From Bacteroidales bacterium GP1 (GTDB lineage Bacteria > Bacteroidota > Bacteroidia > Bacteroidales > Muribaculaceae), in the NCBI GenBank assembly GCA_001701105.1, contig DAAI01000018.1:4113-25993 (forward strand): 21,881 bases of DNA, read 5' to 3'. Under the pieces are notes generated by a model. It saw only the letters and a program-made list of their open reading frames with translations. It had not been told where the DNA came from and searched no databases. This document shows, piece after piece, positions 1-9,800 of the stretch; the first letter of the stretch is position 1; each line of letters opens with the position of its first letter. A program made the position numbers and the translations under genes.

Positions 1-827
1 TCGCCGCCGAAACCCTGGGGTTGCCTACCTCGCGCTATCGTTTCGCAGATTCGGAGGAAGAATATCAGGCGGCTGTCAAAGAGATTGGCCTCCCATGCGT
101 GGTAAAGCCGGTGATGTCGTCGAGTGGCCATGGTCAAAGCATTGTGCGCGAGCCTTCCGAGATAGAAAATGCATGGAAAATGAGCCAGCAGGAGGGGCGT
201 TCCGGTGCGGGAGCGGTAATCGTGGAAGGATTTGTGGATTTCGACTATGAAATAACCCTTCTTACGGTGCGCCATATCGGTGGCACCGGCTTCTGCGAGC
301 CTATCGGGCATTTTCAGGAGAATGGCGATTACAGGCGCAGCTGGCAGCCTCAGCCGATGAGCGACGTCGCAATAGAGAAAGCACGTGAGATTGCGGCAAA
401 GATTACGGAGGCTCTCGGAGGATGCGGCATTTTCGGAGTAGAATTATTCGTCAAGGGAGATGAGGTGATATTCTCCGAAGTTTCGCCACGACCTCATGAT
501 ACAGGCATGGTAACCCTTATCTCGCAGGAGCTGTCGGAATTTGCACTCCATGTCCGCGCACTCCTCGGATTGCCGATTCCGGAGATAAAATTTTACGGAC
601 CTTCGGCCTCACGCGCTCTCCTTGCAGAAGGCCATAGTCGAGAGATTGTGTTTTCGGGTATGGAAAAAGCCCTTGCATATCCCGGAACGGATATGCGGAT
701 TTTCGGTAAGCCGGAAGTAAACGGCCATCGCCGTGTCGGCGTACTGTTGGCAAGGGGAGAGACGGTAGGGAAGGCCGTGCGCCTTGTCGACAAAGCCGCC
801 GAGGAGCTTACCATCGAATGCCGGTGA
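1..827 (+). CDS. purT: Formate-dependent phosphoribosylglycinamide formyltransferase (PurT), 3' part only
   Basis: PurT makes formyl-GAR from GAR, formate and ATP, the folate-independent version of the third step of purine synthesis in the cytoplasm. The frame is open to the left edge, and about 274 C-terminal residues of a family of about 390 are present, so roughly the first 120 residues lie outside the window. What is visible is the ATP-grasp part: an LPTSRYRFAD stretch at the edge, VKPVMSSSGHGQ (glycine-rich ATP loop), VIVEGFVDFDYEITLL, FGVELFV, and the metal/ATP segment EVSPRPHDTGMVTLISQ. This closely matches E. coli PurT from memory. A TTG at 21 is only an internal in-frame codon, not the real start. 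The gene faces the fructan locus tail to tail and has no evident functional link to it. Confidence 0.96.
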   Translation, partial: AAETLGLPTSRYRFADSEEEYQAAVKEIGLPCVVKPVMSSSGHGQSIVREPSEIENAWKMSQQEGRSGAGAVIVEGFVDFDYEITLLTVRHIGGTGFCEPIGHFQENGDYRRSWQPQPMSDVAIEKAREIAAKITEALGGCGIFGVELFVKGDEVIFSEVSPRPHDTGMVTLISQELSEFALHVRALLGLPIPEIKFYGPSASRALLAEGHSREIVFSGMEKALAYPGTDMRIFGKPEVNGHRRVGVLLARGETVGKAVRLVDKAAEELTIECR

Positions 828-886
828 TGTAAGGCAATCCGGCGAACCCGGATTATAGAGCAAGCTGAGACTTGGACGAGAAATAA

Positions 887-914
887 GGGTGTACCGATTC
901 ACATTGGCACACCC
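887..914 (+). terminator. Stem-loop in the convergent gap after purT
   Basis: GGGTGTACC (887-895) pairs with GGCACACCC (906-914) with a single A-C mismatch around a 10-base loop, followed by the pyrimidine run TCTTCCTT. It lies 60 bases after the purT stop, between two convergent genes, so it may end purT transcription. The U-tract is interrupted, so efficiency is uncertain. The rest of the 828-1030 gap shows no gene. Confidence 0.45.
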
Positions 915-1030
915 TCTTCCTTAATACAACCTCATAAAAGTACAACCTTTCTAACTAACCTAATTATTCTAACTACTATGCTCGGAGTGACCGGGAAAAT
1001 AGGTCGCTTACAAGGGTAACTATATAAATT

Positions 1031-3463
1031 TTACAACATTATCTTTTTCACTTTGGTGGTATTCCCATCGTTTACCGCCACCAGATGAATGCCTTTCCTA
1101 TCCAGGTCGATGCTTCCGGAGGGGCTGTCGGCTTTTCGCTCGCAGATTTTCATGCCGGAAATGTCGTAGATACTGATGATGGAGGGCACAGGGACATTGT
1201 CATATATCACATTGCCATCTAAAGAAAACACTTTGAATTCATGGTGTCCAGCCCAAACTGAATCCACTCCGGAGCCATTGGTTACGTCCAGGTTCCAGCC
1301 TTTCAATGATTTTACCATCATCTCGCCTTCGGTGAAAACACTCGTATTCTCAGAGGATTTCTCATGAGCAAACACTCTTACCGACGATGCCCAGCGATCG
1401 TTGATGAAGATGTCGAGAATCGAATGATCGAAGAATATGTTCAGTTTGATTGTCTCGCCTTTGGCCAATTGTTGCGGTAGCGTGCTGTGGTAATAACCGT
1501 CGAATACGCCGGCATCGTTTACAAGACGGCTGTTTCCCCGGGCATCTATTACGATTTCATTCATAGCGCCGTCGTAATATATCTTCAGGGCGTCTGTTCC
1601 ATTGTCAAGCAGATTGAAGCCGCATTTGCCGGGACCGATAACGAATTCCCCGCATAATTCCACTGCACGCCCGGCCACGCCTTCAATTTTCAGGTCTCCG
1701 TTGAGAGTGAAATCCGATTTTGAGAAACCATTGCTTCCGCGCATGGCTGCCAGACCCGAATAAGGCTTCTGCCAAAGATTCCCCTCGCTGTCGAGAGTCC
1801 ATTCGCGGGGTAATGAATAGGTATGGGCATAGCCGAGATTATAATTATCCTGCCCGGAAAGTTTGTCAGGCACGATTCCGAGCGCGATAGTCTTGCCGTC
1901 GTGTTGAAGGATTGTGGGTGATAGAAGGCCGTAACCATCGCGGGCGAAGCCGGGGAGTTCCACCGTGGCGGGAGTTGTCTTGTCGGGCGAGAAAGTGCCG
2001 TCGGCATTTACTTTGCCCACCCAATACAGGCATGCCACACCCTTGGATGTGTTCTGTGGTGTTGTAGTGAAAAGCCATTTATCGCCTATTTTAGTGATGT
2101 TCGGCATCTCCCAGAAAGTTCCGCATTCGGCGACATTAGTGCCGGAGAAAAAGAGCTTCCCGTCGTTGCTCCATGTCTTAGAGGAAGGATTATAGGCATG
2201 GAGAGTAGTCGCTCCGACGTTTTTCGCGCTTGTTCCTACGATGATATAGGCGTTGTCGCCATTCCGGAAAAAATAGGGATCGCGGAAATCATCGGAAAGT
2301 CCACTCGGACGCCCGTTGATTATAGGCATGGAGCCTTTTTCCCATGAGATGAGATTCTCGTCAAGGGGATTGGCCTGAGCAATTACGGCCTTGGCGTAAT
2401 CCACGCCGGTGTATATGATAGAGGGCTTTCCCTGCGTAAGTTGATCATCGGTAAATACGCATCCCGACCAGCATCCCTTTATGTCGTAGTAGGCTCCGGG
2501 TGTAATGGCTATTGACTCCTCCCTCCAGTCGAATAGGTTTTCGCTTGAGATATGCCCCCAGTGAAGGCGAGCCATATACGGGCCATTGGCATTCTTCTGG
2601 AAAAAGACATGATAGCGGTTGTTGGAATAAGCCATTCCGTGAGTCTCGTTAGTCCAGTTTGCACCCGGCATCCCGTGGAAAGCCGGGCGCAAAGGATCGT
2701 CGGCAAATCTTGAGGCCGGGATTGAGAGGTCGGCTACATTATCCGGCTGCCAGGAATGAATCTCCGACGGCTCAATAGCCTCATCCCATACGGATATGTC
2801 ATCGATAAGGCCATTGAACGATGATATGCAGAACGGGCCGATAAATCGCTCGTTGAAGCTGCGGCCTATCCTTAGGTCGCTGTTTTCGAGTTTAAGGGTG
2901 CCGTTGGCTTTGGAGGTAGCCACGGCCGTACCGTTGTGGTAAAGTGTGGCGACTTTGGCTTCCGCATCAATTACGGCAGTAAGATTAATCCACTCATATT
3001 GGGGAAGGGGGGTGTCTACTTTCATTTCAAGCGGCCAGCCGCCCACATAAGTCTTGAATGAATATTTCCCGTCGAAGCCAAGGAAAAAGCCGAAGCCGGT
3101 TTTGGAAGGCTCATTGATGCAGGATGCTATAGCAATCTGCTCTGAAGTATTTACATCCAGTTCAACAATCGGATATGTCTCTATGGCGAACCATATTGAT
3201 GCCGTCATTTTCTTTGAGCCATCGGCAAGAATGTCGCCAATTTTGGCATCCACATACGTGGAGTATCCGTCAAGGCGGAGAGCTTTCCCTTTTGCTCCGG
3301 CAATGGCCTCGGCCGGGTGAACACCTTTCACCTGATAAGACGCTCCGGATACGGTCTCCTTGATAACGCCATCTTTATCTATTTCATAAAGTGCGATTTG
3401 CTTTGCGTTTATGGTGATTGAGCCAAGCAACATGAGTGCCGGAAGAAGAAATCTATGAGTCAT
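1031..3463 (-). CDS. Secreted GH32-family protein with LamG-like domain and T9SS-like C-terminal tail; variant active site
   Basis: GH32 enzymes hydrolyse beta-fructans with an Asp nucleophile (WMNDPNG), a stabilising Asp (RDP) and a Glu acid/base (WECP). The chosen start (ATG at 3463, 810 aa) begins MTHRFLLPALML, a clean signal peptide. An in-frame ATG 12 codons upstream (3499) would place extra residues before the signal. Residues about 23-238 form a concanavalin/LamG-like domain. From about 253 the GH32 propeller follows, then the GH32 C-terminal sandwich, and the last ~80 residues (ISIYDISGMKI ... GIHLVAVN ... KVKKIML) resemble a T9SS type A sorting domain. RDP is present (FRDPYFF, D395) and the acid/base is kept (FWEMPN, E452), but the nucleophile motif reads WTNETHG, so Glu273 replaces Asp. 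No lipobox is seen. It is the last gene of the susCD strand, 202 bases after the SGBP gene and behind a stem-loop. It could be a surface fructanase of altered mechanism, or a fructan-binding or transfer protein. The GH32 fold is sure; the activity is not. Confidence 0.88.
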   Translation of the reverse strand: MTHRFLLPALMLLGSITINAKQIALYEIDKDGVIKETVSGASYQVKGVHPAEAIAGAKGKALRLDGYSTYVDAKIGDILADGSKKMTASIWFAIETYPIVELDVNTSEQIAIASCINEPSKTGFGFFLGFDGKYSFKTYVGGWPLEMKVDTPLPQYEWINLTAVIDAEAKVATLYHNGTAVATSKANGTLKLENSDLRIGRSFNERFIGPFCISSFNGLIDDISVWDEAIEPSEIHSWQPDNVADLSIPASRFADDPLRPAFHGMPGANWTNETHGMAYSNNRYHVFFQKNANGPYMARLHWGHISSENLFDWREESIAITPGAYYDIKGCWSGCVFTDDQLTQGKPSIIYTGVDYAKAVIAQANPLDENLISWEKGSMPIINGRPSGLSDDFRDPYFFRNGDNAYIIVGTSAKNVGATTLHAYNPSSKTWSNDGKLFFSGTNVAECGTFWEMPNITKIGDKWLFTTTPQNTSKGVACLYWVGKVNADGTFSPDKTTPATVELPGFARDGYGLLSPTILQHDGKTIALGIVPDKLSGQDNYNLGYAHTYSLPREWTLDSEGNLWQKPYSGLAAMRGSNGFSKSDFTLNGDLKIEGVAGRAVELCGEFVIGPGKCGFNLLDNGTDALKIYYDGAMNEIVIDARGNSRLVNDAGVFDGYYHSTLPQQLAKGETIKLNIFFDHSILDIFINDRWASSVRVFAHEKSSENTSVFTEGEMMVKSLKGWNLDVTNGSGVDSVWAGHHEFKVFSLDGNVIYDNVPVPSIISIYDISGMKICERKADSPSGSIDLDRKGIHLVAVNDGNTTKVKKIML

Positions 3464-3595
3464 AAAAGGCTTAATGAATAGGTTGTAATGTAGGTTCATA
3501 TTATGGATATATAAAGATTATTTAATAACAATATCGCGAAAAGGATATTGTATGAGGGAGTTAATGCTTATGAAAAATTAAGAATTGAAGTTATG

Positions 3596-3650
3596 GATGA
3601 AGATATGCGGTCAAGTGGTTGAAAATCGCGCTCAACCGCACATCTTCATC
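3596..3650 (-). ncRNA. Intercistronic 16-bp stem-loop between the SGBP and GH32 genes (attenuator, terminator or mRNA-processing hairpin)
   Basis: GATGAAGATATGCGGT (3596-3611) faces ACCGCACATCTTCATC (3635-3650). The arms pair over 16 positions, and the only mismatch (A-C in plus-strand RNA) becomes a G-U pair in minus-strand RNA, so the hairpin is better formed in the direction of transcription of the PUL. It starts 15 bases after the SGBP stop. The 23-base loop holds an alternative GGTTGA/TCAACC pairing (3617-3622 with 3632-3637) that competes with the stem tip. Only a broken T-rich run follows on the minus strand, so full termination is not certain. Confidence 0.7.
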
Positions 3651-3665
3651 AATAGTCAGAATATG

Positions 3666-5135
3666 TCACTTAAGATAATCGAGAATATTGGCAGTGAGCT
3701 GCTCGATATTGTGCTGATAAGGATTCACTCCTGAGTTCTGATTCCATTCATATGCTGCCAGACCCATCGCGATGCAACGACCATGCTCGGCAGAGGCATA
3801 GAAATCAACAAGACCGGCCACACAATGATCACGTACATGTCCCCATGTAGCGAGTACCATGGAGCCAGTAGTAGCTTCAAAGTTAGCGATTACATCCGGA
3901 TATTGTCCTTTGCCATAGATATTGCAATCCCACAGGCAGTTATGGTCCTCACGCTGGCCCGGACCGATGAGCGGAAGATTGCTGTAGCCGTAATTATTCG
4001 GGTCTTCGAGGGTCAGGCCTTTGTATATTGCGTGGATGGTACGGTCGTAAAATCCCTGATCAGAGCCGTTGCGGAAATCCCATCCGAGATAAGGATTAAT
4101 CACCCATACATCATCACCCGAACCACCTTCACCATTACCATAAACCGTTGGAGCCATATCATCGGGTACGAATCCCAGAGGCACTGTGAGCTGTACTGCC
4201 ATATTCGAGAGGAAGAAATTACCGCCGTTGGCAGTATAGGCTTTGAGGGCTGCGATGGAAGCATCTGACGACACTTCGGAAGGAAGATTTTGCCAACCCC
4301 ATTCAGTGCCGACGCGGTCGATCTCAATCCATACCACGGGATAAATATCGGGATCAAGGTCAGCGAGCCGGTCGACGGTTATAAATTCAGCATCGGGCAG
4401 GGATGCGAACCAAGCTGCCGCTGCGCGTTCATCATCATCGGGAAGATCATTCCAGCTTGCTGCGGTCAGGAGGTAGGCCACCTTCGGAGCGATATATGGC
4501 ACAGTAGTCTTCACATTCTGAGCCACGGAAGGATAATATGTGTCGTACATAGCCTCGATCGTGTAAGTGAGCTCCTGCTCCATCGGCTGCGACTTGAAGG
4601 AATAGCTTGTAGCGTCGGCAGGCAGTTCGATTGCACTTGCCACATTCCCGTCGCGATACACGCGGATTCCGGTAACTCCCTCAGCCGAGGGAAGAGTCCA
4701 TGTAAGAGTAACAGTTCTGCCGTTTACGATGGCCTTTTGATTTGATACTCCCGGAAGCTGTTCTTCAGGAAGGGTGGCCGACGTTGTCACTCCTTCGGAG
4801 ATATAACGGTCGTCATAGCATACTTTCACGGTATAATACCCTTCTACTCCCATAGGCTGACCGATCACAATGTAGGATGTAGCCGAAGCACCGAGGCTTA
4901 TAGGATTATTTACGTTTCCATTGAGGATTATCTCTACGTCGGTGATATTGCCGGCCGTGGGAAGCTGCCATGTTACGTTGATGTCGTGGCGGACTATCTC
5001 GGCCTTGAGATTCATTACCGTAGGGAGGTCGGGCACCGGCTCATAACCGGTAGGCTCAAAATCTCCGCATGAGGTGAGGGTCATGCCCATGCAGGCCATG
5101 ATTGCCCCGAGTCCGTATTTATAAATTGCTTTCAT
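3666..5135 (-). CDS. SusE-position surface glycan-binding lipoprotein with two Fn3/Ig-like domains and a DUF4960-like domain
   Basis: A surface lipoprotein that probably captures fructan next to SusCD, like BT1761 of the B. thetaiotaomicron levan locus. The signal peptide ends in the lipobox LTSC (C23), followed by acidic residues (CGDFE), in keeping with a Bacteroidetes surface-export signal. Residues about 38-125 and 126-215 are two similar Fn3/Ig-like repeats, each with a central V-TW-LP strand (INVTWQLPTAG, VTLTWTLPSAEG) and a late Tyr-rich strand. Residues about 216-489 form a separate domain I would name DUF4960-like. It starts VAYLL and contains ALKAYTANGGNFFLS, which looks like a GATase/ThuA-type alpha-beta core, plus many Trp and Tyr residues (WGWQN, GYSNLPLIG, CLWDCN) that could bind sugar. 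It follows susD by 26 bases and is surely cotranscribed with it. The role as binding protein comes from position and lipidation; the exact ligand is inferred. Confidence 0.85.
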   Translation of the reverse strand: MKAIYKYGLGAIMACMGMTLTSCGDFEPTGYEPVPDLPTVMNLKAEIVRHDINVTWQLPTAGNITDVEIILNGNVNNPISLGASATSYIVIGQPMGVEGYYTVKVCYDDRYISEGVTTSATLPEEQLPGVSNQKAIVNGRTVTLTWTLPSAEGVTGIRVYRDGNVASAIELPADATSYSFKSQPMEQELTYTIEAMYDTYYPSVAQNVKTTVPYIAPKVAYLLTAASWNDLPDDDERAAAAWFASLPDAEFITVDRLADLDPDIYPVVWIEIDRVGTEWGWQNLPSEVSSDASIAALKAYTANGGNFFLSNMAVQLTVPLGFVPDDMAPTVYGNGEGGSGDDVWVINPYLGWDFRNGSDQGFYDRTIHAIYKGLTLEDPNNYGYSNLPLIGPGQREDHNCLWDCNIYGKGQYPDVIANFEATTGSMVLATWGHVRDHCVAGLVDFYASAEHGRCIAMGLAAYEWNQNSGVNPYQHNIEQLTANILDYLK

Positions 5136-5161
5136 TTTGTCTGGTTGTTATAGTTGACTGA

Positions 5162-6838
5162 TTAGTTATAGAGGTCGCCGGCGTTGTCTTTCTGATTCAG
5201 AGGAATCGGGAAGTACAGCTCATTGGCGGAGAGATTGGCTGTCGAATAGTAGGGCTGGTAAGCCTTCTCGAATTCGTAATACTTATTGACTACCTCCACA
5301 GCATTGCCCCAGCGGAGAAGGTCGAACCAACGATGCCCCTCCATTGCCAGCTCTACCCGACGCTCGTGGCGTACGGCTTTGCGGGCATATTCCTGATTCC
5401 AGGCCGTAGCGGAATATTGACCTACCGCATAATTGGCTATCATCGGATTGATGTCGATCGGAGTGTAGGAAGGATCAATCGAGCGGGCGGCTTTTGCACG
5501 AACCATGTTGATGAGATTGCGGGCCTGGTCAAGATCCTTGTTCTGTTCGATAAGGGCCTCTGCCTTCATCAGCAATACGTCGGCATATCGTATGATGATA
5601 TAATTGAGCGAAGAAGCTCCCCAGGGTACGATACCGGTCTTAACTGCCGGGTCGGTGGGCGATGGATAAGGTTTCTTGCCTGAGTACTGGCCGTAAAGCT
5701 CCAGATTGCGGCACCATTTCTCGTTGTAGGTGTATCCACGCCATGGCATTCCGATGCGACCGAGTGTGAAATCAAGACGTGGATCCACATTCCCGGCATA
5801 ATCGGCGCTCTCCACGCTCTCTGAATTCTGCGACCCGTCAAGGTAGGGAAGTCCTGTCGCATCCGTGCGGAATGCGTTTACAAGATCCTGCGAAGCCAGA
5901 TAGAAGTCATCGCCATTACCATAGAGGTTGCCTTCCGACCATGTGCAGTTCAGGCAATTGCAGAAATTAAACTGATCGGGAGAATTGGCGGATGAGAATT
6001 GCACGGCCATAACCGATTCATAACGGTTGTTCATCTCGGGCTTCGAGATGTCGAGGAAGTTGGAATAAAGCTCATACTTTCCGGAGTTGATCACATATCC
6101 CGCATACGTTTCCGCATCATTCCAGTCGGAGTTGAAGAGAGCTACCTTAGCCATGATTGCGGCGGCCACATATTTGTTGAACCGCCCCACCTCAGTCTGG
6201 TTTTCGGGAAGCACGTTGTAGGATTCGCGGAGATCATCCTTTATGAAGTCGAGAATCTGGGCACGGGTATATTCATCAGCACGGCATTTTGAAGGATTCG
6301 CTACCGTTTCGTCGAAATATGGGAATTTCTCAAACAGGCGGTACATATCGAAGTAATAGTACGCACGCAGGGTCTTCATCTCGGCGATAAAGGAAGCCTT
6401 AGTATCCTCATCAAGATTTCCGGCACTACGGAGAGCCTTGATGGCAGTGTTGCAACGAGAGATGGAGAAGTAATTGTTACGCCATTTAAAATTGATGATG
6501 TCGTTGTTGCTTTCCACGTTGCCGACTTCAAGCTGATGCATATATGCTTCCATCGTCACGCCGTCGCCACCCTTGAGGGCATCGTCGGAACGGAGGTCGA
6601 TCACCCAGTTGTTGAGCGGTCCGGCAAAGGATTCGTTGTTGCCGAAGTAGTGGCATAGGAGCGTGGCATATGCGGAGGTCATCATATCGACAGCCTCATC
6701 TTCTCCAATCTGCTCGGATGTGAATACACCCTGCGGCTTTGTATTGAGCATATCGTCGCAAGAAGTGGCCGCGATACCGAGAGATAGCATTACGGCGGTT
6801 AAAGCCGAAGCCTTTATTATGCGTTTGATAGTTTTCAT
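5162..6838 (-). CDS. susD: SusD-family outer-membrane glycan-binding lipoprotein
   Basis: SusD proteins sit as a lid over the SusC barrel and hand oligosaccharides to it at the cell surface. This one has 558 residues, a normal family length. The signal peptide ends in a lipobox at C27 (AATSCDD), with Asp-Asp directly after the Cys as in surface-export signals. Family hallmarks are visible: LRAYYYFDMYRLFEKFPYF in the TPR part, YADVLLMKAEALIEQN and VELAMEGHRWFDLLRWG in the C-terminal half, and the closing ELYFPIPLNQKDNAG. It follows susC by 19 bases, and the SGBP gene comes next, so it belongs to the same operon. Fructan as ligand is inferred from the neighbouring GH32, fructokinase and permease genes. 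Confidence 0.96.
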   Translation of the reverse strand: MKTIKRIIKASALTAVMLSLGIAATSCDDMLNTKPQGVFTSEQIGEDEAVDMMTSAYATLLCHYFGNNESFAGPLNNWVIDLRSDDALKGGDGVTMEAYMHQLEVGNVESNNDIINFKWRNNYFSISRCNTAIKALRSAGNLDEDTKASFIAEMKTLRAYYYFDMYRLFEKFPYFDETVANPSKCRADEYTRAQILDFIKDDLRESYNVLPENQTEVGRFNKYVAAAIMAKVALFNSDWNDAETYAGYVINSGKYELYSNFLDISKPEMNNRYESVMAVQFSSANSPDQFNFCNCLNCTWSEGNLYGNGDDFYLASQDLVNAFRTDATGLPYLDGSQNSESVESADYAGNVDPRLDFTLGRIGMPWRGYTYNEKWCRNLELYGQYSGKKPYPSPTDPAVKTGIVPWGASSLNYIIIRYADVLLMKAEALIEQNKDLDQARNLINMVRAKAARSIDPSYTPIDINPMIANYAVGQYSATAWNQEYARKAVRHERRVELAMEGHRWFDLLRWGNAVEVVNKYYEFEKAYQPYYSTANLSANELYFPIPLNQKDNAGDLYN

Positions 6839-6857
6839 TATGATGTTTTATGATAGG

Positions 6858-9800
6858 TTAGAACTGGAGGTTGATACCGAAAGTGAAGGTACGCGGTCTG
6901 GGATATGCTCCGCCATCGTAGAGCGAGCCATAACCGCCCGGGAGGATTTCAGGATCAAGCCCTGTGTATTTGGTGATAGTGAAGACGTTCTCCACTTGTC
7001 CGAAAATATCGATACCCTGAGCGCCGATGGCGTTGGCAATTTTATTGGGGAAGGCATAAGAAAGACGCAGATATTTCATCTTCATGTAAGAGCCATTCTC
7101 CACATAGTAGCTTGAGAAGCGGGCCTCGTTGTTATCGTCCGTAAGAGAGAGGGCCGGAATGTTGCTGCCGGAGTTCTGCGGAGTCCACGCGTTGAGGATA
7201 TCTTTCGCACGGTTAGTTGCCAAATTGCCATAACTCATGGAATATAGCTGGCGTTTCATATGATTTATGATATCCTGACCGAAATCTCCGGAGAAGAACA
7301 TATCCAGCGACAGCGATTTGTAATGGAAAGCGAGATTAAGGCCGACAGACACATCCGGATTAGGATCGCCGATGATGCAGCGGTCGTCGTCGTTGATCAC
7401 GCCATTTCCATCGAGGTCACGATAGATAAGACGCCCGGGAGCGGCTCCATTCTGAATGGCGTGGTTGGCCACCTGCTCCTTGTTTTGGAAAATACCATCG
7501 CAGACATATCCGTAGTACACGCCCATAGCTTCGCCCGGAATAAGACGCACGTCGCCTCCGATGAATTTCTGAAGATTATTGAGCTCAAGGAGTTTGTTCT
7601 TGTATTGAGAAACGTTCACTGATGCGTTCCAAGAGAAATCACCGTAATTCGGGCTTGAATATCCTACAGAAAGCTCCCATCCTATATTGCGCATAGAGCC
7701 GGTGTTGAGCCACATCTTTGCATTCTCTCCGGCCACATCGAGTGCCGGGGGGTCTGTAAGCATATCAGTGGTTTTCTTGATATAGAAGTCGCCTGTAACA
7801 TTGATGGCTCCATTCAGGAATTGCAGATCGATACCGATATTGTTCTGAGTCGTTGTCTCCCATTTCAGGTCGGGATTCCCGGTAGAGGCGAGGGTGATGC
7901 CGGCTGTAGTCTGCGAATTTGTTCCGTTGATGTCGTATGCGCCATTGCCGATATTATAAATATACGTTGAGTAGGCAGGATATAGGGTAGGAATGTTGGC
8001 GTTACCGTTCTGTCCCCATGAATAGCGGATCTTGAGGTCGGTGAGCACATTATTTGCGGGCCAGAAACTTTCAGCAGAGGGGCGCCATGCAAGCGAGAAG
8101 GCCGGGAAGATGCCCGCACGGTGCTTTTTGGCGAATCGTGAGTTTTCATCTCGGCGAATGGTGAAAGATGCCAGATAGCGGTCGCTGAAATTGTAATCGA
8201 CCTTTGCGAAGAGAGAGAACACGCTCCACTGGGTTTTGCCGCCGCCGTTGTTCTTCGTTCCGGAGCCCGAACCGATCTGCATGAAATCGGTGTCCTCGAA
8301 CATATAATCCTCACGCGATGCGGAAAGATCCTTGAAGGTGTAAGCGATAGCCTCCGTCCCGATGAGGGCCATCAGGTGATGATTCTCATTGAAGGTTTTG
8401 TTATAATTGGCGGTGTTTGTCCATGTCCATGTGTCGCCCTGACCGTAAACGGAACTCATGCTGTTCATATCGCCCGGATTGGTGCGACGTCCCAGAGTAT
8501 TGTTGAAATATTGGCTGTGCTCGATACCGATATTGGTTTTCAAGATCAGTCCTTCGATAGGCTTAACCTCAAGGAATGCGTTGCCGAGGATTCTCCAGTT
8601 GCTGAGGTCATTGTCCTTGGCATTGTTGATAAGCTGCACGGGGTTGGCAAGGTCGGATGCTATCAGCTCCATGGGGTGTGCCCAGTCGCCGTTGCTTCCT
8701 TTCACGGGGATAGCGGGATGCTGGCTCATCGCGGTGAAGGGGATGCCACGGTCGCCACCGACGTCGACACCACGGTTCTTCCAATTGGCCACAAGTAGAT
8801 TCTCACCGACAGTGATGTATTTGCCGAAATCAAAGCGGGAATTGATACGCGCTGAATAGCGACGATAGAAAGAAGATATGATGTTACCCGTCTGGTTTAT
8901 ATAATTGGCCGAGAAGAGCACGGAGCTTTTCTCCGTGTTGCTCGAAACAGACGCGGTAAGATTGTTGGTCCAGGCCGTGCGGTAGACTTCATCCTGCCAG
9001 TCGGTGTTGGTGGTGGCGTAGTTGGAATTTCCGTTCACATACTGCAGCAGGGTCGGTGCTTCGCCATTGAAAGAATAGAGCTGAGGAAATGATGGTGCAA
9101 GTCCGGAGTTAATTGAAGCCCGCGCGAAAGCGGTGCCCCATTCCTGAGCATTCATCATGGAATATCTCTTGGCGATGGTCTGCGACGAGAGGGCATAATT
9201 GACGTTGATCGACAGCTTGTCGCCTTTTCCGTGCTTTGTTGTGATGATCACCACGCCGTTGGCTGCTCGCGAACCATAGATAGAGGCCGAGGCAGCGTCT
9301 TTGAGCACCTGCATTGTTTCGATGTCGCTCGGATTGATGCAGTTGATATTATCGGTGGGAACGCCGTCAATAATATAGAGAGGGTCGTTGCTTGAATTAG
9401 CCGTCGACATACCGCGTACGCGGATAGAACCGGTGCCACCCGGGGCAGCGTCGGGCACTACATTCACGCCGGGGAGCTTGCCTGCCATGGAACTCATAAT
9501 GTTTCCGGAATTTTCGGAAAGCGGCTCCTTCATATTCATTACCGATACAGCTCCCGTGAGGTCGGCTTTGCGCACTGTCTGGTAACCCACCACTACAAGC
9601 TCCTCGAGCAGACCCGCGTCTTCATCAAGGTAGATTGTCATTTTTGGCTGTGCGATTACCTCTATGGGTTGATAGCCGATATAGGAAACACGCAACGCAG
9701 AGCCTTCCGGCACTGTAAGAGTGAAGTTGCCATCGATGTCGGTGGCTACTCCCTTCTTGTTGACTTCACAAAGAACGGTAGCCCCGATCAGAGGCTCATC

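Noticed and set aside
3464..3499. Upstream ATG at 3499 as start of the large GH32 gene
   Set aside because: It adds 12 residues ahead of an otherwise clean signal peptide that begins at 3463.
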